Shown: one piece after another, positions 7,048 to 10,697 of the stretch
Layout: each line of letters opens with the position of its first letter
Position numbering within the stretch: the first letter of the stretch is position 1
Origin: Paraktedonobacter sp035294465
GTDB lineage: Bacteria > Chloroflexota > Ktedonobacteria > Ktedonobacterales > Ktedonobacteraceae
Length of the DNA stretch: 10,697 nt
Assembly: GCA_035294465.1 (NCBI GenBank)
Contig: DATGKW010000019.1
Coordinates: forward strand, 1 to 10,697
Direction: 5' to 3'
Program-made: the position numbers and the translations under genes
Notes under the pieces: model-generated
Seen by the model: only the letters and a program-made list of their open reading frames with translations
Databases searched by the model: none
Told to the model about the DNA's origin: nothing

Positions 7048-8973
7048 TCAGGGAGCGCGCCAGATATGGACTTCGGCTTCGTCTCCGGCTGATGCCAGGT
7101 AGGTGCCATCGGGGGACCAAGCCAGCGCATTGATACTCGCGGTGTGAGCGGTATAAGTGAAAACTGTTTTGCAGGTTTGTGGCTCCCAGATCTGCACAGT
7201 TTTATCGTTGCTGGCCGAAGCAACCAGCTTCCTGGCAGCTGACCAGGCAACCGCGTTGATCATGCGCTGGTGGGCCGCATATACGGAAACCTGTTTTCTA
7301 TTAGCCACGTCCCAGATCTGCAGCGTGCTGTCCCATGAGCCGGAGACGAGCTGTTTGCCATCGGGGGACCAGGCCAGCGAACTAATCGCTTTCCGGTGGC
7401 CCTTGAGGATGGTCTGGAGTTTGCCACTGGCAGTTTCCCATACGTGAATGATGCCGCTCTCATCGGCAGAGGCAATCAGGGTCGTATCAGGTGAGAAAGC
7501 CAGCGCCAGCACAGGGCTTTGGTGGCCCTGGTACATCAGGATTAATCGGCCAGAGTGTGGGTTCCAGATGTGAATACGGTTATCAGCGTCGCCAGAAGCG
7601 ATCAGGCGGCCATCAGGGGACCAGGAGAGCGCGCATATCCAGTGGGAGTGCCCCTGGTATGTCAGAAGGTTCTGGCCTGAATCTCCTTTCCAGATCTGAA
7701 CTGTATGGTCGTTGCCGGCGGAAGCAAGATGCCTGTTGCCGATTGACCAGGCCAGTGCGCGCACAGCGCGCGTATGTTGCTGGTAAGAGGTGATAGTGCT
7801 GCCTGTAGCTGCCTGAAACACCTGGATGTGGTGGTCATCACCGCCAGAGGCCAGCAGAGAGCCATCAGGGGACCAGGAGAGCGCGTGGAGTGGAGCACTA
7901 TGCAGGCTGTATTTATAGAGCAATTCGCCAGGCGCTCTGGTTAGCGGGAGCTGCGGGGCGGGTGGCGGAGAGGGAGGTTTTGGTGGCGCACTCTGAACTC
8001 CTTTCCCTCGTTGCGCTTGCTGCTGCTTTTGCTTTCGAGAGGGCACAGTTCCTTGCTGCAAAAGTTGAGCGATGTGTTCTAGCTCTTTTTCAACGTCAGC
8101 CATGCTTGCGGGCCGGGCCTGTTTATCGCGCTGCAACATCCGTGCAACTAAATTGGCCAGATCGCTCTGGCCCGGCCCGGAAAGCACCAGAGGAGCAAGT
8201 TGGAGCGGGAGCGGGTCAGAGCCGCTAAGCATCTGGTGCAGAACTACTCCCAGGCTGTAGATATCGGAGAGCGCTGAGGTTTGCTGACCTGCTAGCTGTT
8301 CGGGGGCCGCGTATTCGCGCGTACCCCATCGAATAGTATCCCCTATCTGGCCAGGCTTAAAATGGCGCGCTATCCCAAAGTCGATCAGGTATATTTCATC
8401 TGAGGGTGTGATCATGATATTTTCGGGTTTAAGGTCGCGGAAAATGACCGGCGGTTGACGTGTGTGCAGGTAATGCAAGACTGAGGCCAGTTGCGTGCCT
8501 ATGCTCACCACCTCTTTTGCTGGAAGCTGTGGCGGTGTGCGTCTTTGGAGATATTTGCTGAGCGTTTCACCTTCGATGAAGTCCATAACCAGATAATAGT
8601 CGTGATTGTCCACGAAGTGCTCATAGATATGTGGTAGATGAGCATGCCTTAAGCTGGCTAAGATATTAGCTTCTTGTTTAAAGCTGTTGATGGCGTTCTG
8701 GTGATCCTTTGGAGCGATAGAATCCAGAGCGAGCTTTTTGATAGCTAGCAAACGGTTAGCAAATTGTGTATCCTCAACTTTGTAAACCTTTCCAAAGCCT
8801 CCTTCTCCCAGATGTTCGAGTACGCGATAGCGCTGCTTGAGGAACATTGGTCCGGTGGCTGGCTGTTGGGAGTTCGATGAGGACGCGAGCAACGCCTGGC
8901 TGCAAGCCCAGCAAAAGTTGTCATGGGATGAGTTAGCCGCGCCACATTTATCACAGAAAATCGTAGAGGTCAT
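7048..8973 (-). CDS. Zinc-ribbon Ser/Thr protein kinase fused to a seven-bladed WD40 propeller
   Basis: This is a 641-residue protein with no membrane segment, so probably cytosolic. Order of domains: a zinc ribbon (C7, C10, C21, C24); a Hanks-type kinase (about 49-305); a Gln/Lys/Pro-rich linker (about 306-348); and seven WD40 repeats (about 350-641). Kinase residues present are the glycine loop GEGGFG (56-61), K79, E101, catalytic D180 in RDLKPEN, N185, DFG (198-200) and APE (223-225). DLKPEN marks Ser/Thr specificity. The HRD histidine is Phe (IFRD, F178). All main catalytic groups remain, so activity is likely. The ATG at 8973 is chosen over a TTG at 8994 because GTGAG lies six bases upstream of the ATG. 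It follows the other kinase-WD40 gene by 44 bases, so one transcript is likely. Known precedent: PkwA of Thermomonospora curvata, a kinase with WD40 repeats. The substrate is unknown. Confidence 0.9.
   Translation of the reverse strand: MTSTIFCDKCGAANSSHDNFCWACSQALLASSSNSQQPATGPMFLKQRYRVLEHLGEGGFGKVYKVEDTQFANRLLAIKKLALDSIAPKDHQNAINSFKQEANILASLRHAHLPHIYEHFVDNHDYYLVMDFIEGETLSKYLQRRTPPQLPAKEVVSIGTQLASVLHYLHTRQPPVIFRDLKPENIMITPSDEIYLIDFGIARHFKPGQIGDTIRWGTREYAAPEQLAGQQTSALSDIYSLGVVLHQMLSGSDPLPLQLAPLVLSGPGQSDLANLVARMLQRDKQARPASMADVEKELEHIAQLLQQGTVPSRKQKQQQAQRGKGVQSAPPKPPSPPPAPQLPLTRAPGELLYKYSLHSAPLHALSWSPDGSLLASGGDDHHIQVFQAATGSTITSYQQHTRAVRALAWSIGNRHLASAGNDHTVQIWKGDSGQNLLTYQGHSHWICALSWSPDGRLIASGDADNRIHIWNPHSGRLILMYQGHQSPVLALAFSPDTTLIASADESGIIHVWETASGKLQTILKGHRKAISSLAWSPDGKQLVSGSWDSTLQIWDVANRKQVSVYAAHQRMINAVAWSAARKLVASASNDKTVQIWEPQTCKTVFTYTAHTASINALAWSPDGTYLASAGDEAEVHIWRAP
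7051..7926 (-). repeat. Seven tandem WD40 repeats (one complete propeller)
   Basis: Seven units of about 42 residues (126 bases) each carry an ALxWSPDG-like strand and end in (I/V)xIW plus a GH or AH pair. Some blades are degenerate at WSPDG (WSIGN in blade 2, FSPDT in blade 4, WSAAR in blade 6). The strand LLYKYSLH before blade 1 can close the ring. At DNA level a 25-base stretch at 7609-7633 recurs exactly at 7861-7885, two blades (252 bases) away. Confidence 0.9.
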
Positions 8974-8979
8974 ATGTTT

Positions 8980-8991
8980 CTCACTTACCTT
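8980..8991 (-). promoter_or_regulatory. Ribosome binding region of the zinc-ribbon kinase gene
   Basis: On the minus strand AAGGT (8991-8987) and GTGAG (8984-8980) precede the ATG at 8973; GTGAG is six bases away. The alternative TTG start at 8994 would place these bases inside the gene, so the ATG is favoured. Confidence 0.45.
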
Positions 8992-9017
8992 CAAAACGAC
9001 TTACGGAAGATGAAGTC

Positions 9018-10697
9018 CTATATACTACGCCAGACGTGTACCGAGCCGTCTTTATCAGACGAAGCTATATAGTGTCCATCGGGAGACCAGGCCAGGGCAA
9101 GTACGGGGCTTCTATGTGCTCTGTATGTATAGCATGGTTGGCAGCTAGCCGCGTTCCAGATTTGTACAGTCTGATCGCTTCCGCCAGAAGCAAGGTAGGT
9201 GCCATCGGGAGACCAGACCAGAGCAAGGACAGCCCGTGTATGGCCATGATAAGTCAGTTGATTTTGCAGGGTTGCCCGCGGAAATGGTTCCCAGGCGTAA
9301 ATTGTGGCATCGTCGCCGCCAGAAGCGAGATGGGTGCCATCAGGAGACCAGCCGAGCGCGTGAACGTATCCGCTGTGATGCTGCCAGGTCTCTATCAAAG
9401 CGCCAGTAGTGCCGTTCCATAGGCGTACAGTCTGGTCGTCGCTGGCGGAGGCCAGATGTGAGCCATCGGGGGACCAGCAGACCGCATTGATACTTCGAGT
9501 ATGTCCGCGACAAGTCAGGACCAGTGCGCCGTCGGCTGCCCGCCAGACCTGGATAGTTTTATCCGCACCAGCAGAAGCCAGGCGCGATCCATCTGGCGAC
9601 CATGACACTGCACAGGCCGGGCTGAGGCTGTTGTCAAGTCTGGGTCCGCCATGCCCTTTATAGGAGAGAAGCAATTGATCATTCCCTGGTTGCCAGACGT
9701 GTAGAAGCTGGTCTGCGCTGCCCGATGCCAGGAACCGGCTATCAGGCGACCAGGCCAGCGAGAAGATCTGATCCCTGTGCAGGCGATGCGTTTGTACATC
9801 GTCGCCGGTGAAAGCGTTCCATGTAAAGATCGTCAATAGTCTCGCACCGGCTGCCAACCGTTTGCCGTCAGGGGACCAGCTGAGCGCATGAATTGCGCCG
9901 CAGGGCAAACCGTCGCGAACTTCCAGATTATCGCGTATGTAGAGCACGTCGCCCGGCTGTTTCGCGTTGCCAGCCGGTACGGTAGCTGGAATAGCGCTCA
10001 ATGGATAAATGGTCGCAATCTGGCCAGGTCCGGGCAGCGACGCCTTCGCTGCCTGCTGGTTAGCCTGTACAGTAAATGAGTTGGGGCTGCTGCCAGATGG
10101 AGAGGCAGCAGTAGCTTGCCCTGGATCAGATGGGGAAGCCTGTGCTATCTGTTGCTCTGGTACTGACGTGATGGCCTGGGCAAACGCCTGATAAAATGCC
10201 TCGACACTGGCGAAACGCTCTGCCGGATCTTTCTTAAGCGCTCGAAGTATGACCTGCTCGATTTCGGGCGAGAGTGTAGGAACAAATTGCCTGAGCGCGG
10301 GCGGCTGTTCTCTGAGGTGTTGTTCCCAGACTTCCTGCGCCTGCTGGATGGTCGCGGCTTGCGGACTTTTGGGAAGAAATGGACACCGTCCGCAAAGCCA
10401 TTCATAAATGACTACAGCCAGGGCGTACTGATCACTGGCAGCCACCGGTTGTGGATTATGCTGAATCTGCTCTGGGGCCATATACGCGGGTGTGCCTGCC
10501 ATCACCTGATGAGCGAGCGAGCTTATCCCGAAATCGCTAAGTAAAACGCCTTTCTGACTATCCAGGAGCATATTTGCCGGCTTAATATCACGGTGAATGA
10601 GCTGCTTATTATGAACATATGTTAAAGCTTCGGTGATTTGTCGTAAATGTGGCAGTATCTCCGAAGGCGAAAGGATCACTCCCGGCGGGTATTTCTT
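9018..10697 (-). CDS. Ser/Thr protein kinase fused to a seven-bladed WD40 propeller (N-terminus outside the window)
   Basis: The frame is open to the right edge, showing 559 C-terminal residues (numbered here from the edge). The visible part begins after the kinase hinge (KKYPPGV), so the glycine loop and VAIK lysine lie beyond the window. A GTG at 10679 is internal, not the start. Present are canonical HRD (35-37) in HRDIKPANML, DFG (55-57) and APE (74-76), with the kinase ending near 170. An Ala/Ser/Pro/Gln-rich linker (about 171-249) contains no membrane helix, unlike PASTA-type kinases. Seven WD40 blades fill about 250-559, with an extra dozen residues between blades 2 and 3. It is the first gene of a pair with the zinc-ribbon kinase, 44 bases apart. 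Its promoter lies outside the window. Unlike its neighbour it keeps a standard HRD loop, so it should be an active Ser/Thr kinase. Confidence 0.9.
   Translation of the reverse strand, partial: KKYPPGVILSPSEILPHLRQITEALTYVHNKQLIHRDIKPANMLLDSQKGVLLSDFGISSLAHQVMAGTPAYMAPEQIQHNPQPVAASDQYALAVVIYEWLCGRCPFLPKSPQAATIQQAQEVWEQHLREQPPALRQFVPTLSPEIEQVILRALKKDPAERFASVEAFYQAFAQAITSVPEQQIAQASPSDPGQATAASPSGSSPNSFTVQANQQAAKASLPGPGQIATIYPLSAIPATVPAGNAKQPGDVLYIRDNLEVRDGLPCGAIHALSWSPDGKRLAAGARLLTIFTWNAFTGDDVQTHRLHRDQIFSLAWSPDSRFLASGSADQLLHVWQPGNDQLLLSYKGHGGPRLDNSLSPACAVSWSPDGSRLASAGADKTIQVWRAADGALVLTCRGHTRSINAVCWSPDGSHLASASDDQTVRLWNGTTGALIETWQHHSGYVHALGWSPDGTHLASGGDDATIYAWEPFPRATLQNQLTYHGHTRAVLALVWSPDGTYLASGGSDQTVQIWNAASCQPCYTYRAHRSPVLALAWSPDGHYIASSDKDGSVHVWRSI
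9021..9950 (-). repeat. Seven tandem WD40 repeats (second propeller)
   Basis: Seven blades carry WSPDG or WSPDS and end in I/VxxW, of which six have the full WSPDG. The blade 2-3 boundary holds an insertion (GGPRLDNSLSPA), and blade 5 ends with a slightly longer turn. Blade 1 is the most degenerate on its DxTVxIW strand (TIFTW). The DNA periodicity is about 126 bases outside the insertion, and the WSPDG-encoding segments closely resemble those of the neighbouring gene. Confidence 0.88.

Noticed and set aside
7051..9950. Regularly spaced DNA repeats that could suggest a CRISPR array or satellite
   Set aside because: The 126-base period is in frame and encodes WD40 blades; there are no short identical repeats with unique spacers.
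10677..10679. GTG as the start of the right-edge kinase
   Set aside because: The frame stays open to the window edge with kinase-like residues, and a start here would lack the whole N-lobe; the gene is cut by the window.

Overview
The window most resembles a chromosomal segment of a Ktedonobacteria-type (Chloroflexota) bacterium with roughly mid-50s percent GC. That is an inference from the gene mix: cytosolic Ser/Thr kinases fused to WD40 propellers, a kinase with FRD in place of HRD, a zinc-ribbon N-terminus, a PrsW-like protease with a Pro/Tyr/Gly-rich N-terminus, and an HTH plus alpha-beta-barrel regulator. No single residue proves the phylum.

Layout, left to right. Positions 1-63 hold the first 21 codons of a leftward gene, possibly an ECF sigma factor. 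A divergent spacer (64-288) with a short perfect dyad and a candidate promoter leads into dnaE (289-3819, +), a full-length replicative DNA polymerase III alpha subunit with an intact PHP metal site. A spacer of about 490 bases without a convincing gene follows. Next is a PrsW-family multi-pass intramembrane protease (4309-5886, +). Convergent to it is a small HTH regulator with a C-terminal ABM-like domain (5974-6519, -). The regulator is divergent from a 96-residue protein of unknown function (6683-6973, +). The spacer between them carries a good sigma-70 promoter, an overlapping opposite-strand promoter candidate and an inverted repeat over the -35 region. A long perfect hairpin (6978-7021) separates this unit from a leftward pair of kinase-WD40 genes (7048-8973, and 9018 running off the right edge). 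The pair is spaced 44 bases apart and is probably one transcript.

How the parts may work together: dnaE is housekeeping. The protease may be a membrane signalling protease. The HTH gene looks like a self-regulating switch that also controls the 96-residue protein. The two kinases each carry one seven-bladed propeller and look like cytosolic signalling enzymes with a scaffold or ligand-binding platform. I see no phage, transposon, CRISPR array, tRNA or rRNA. The least described elements are the HTH/96-residue divergent unit and the tandem kinase-propeller pair with unequal catalytic loops.
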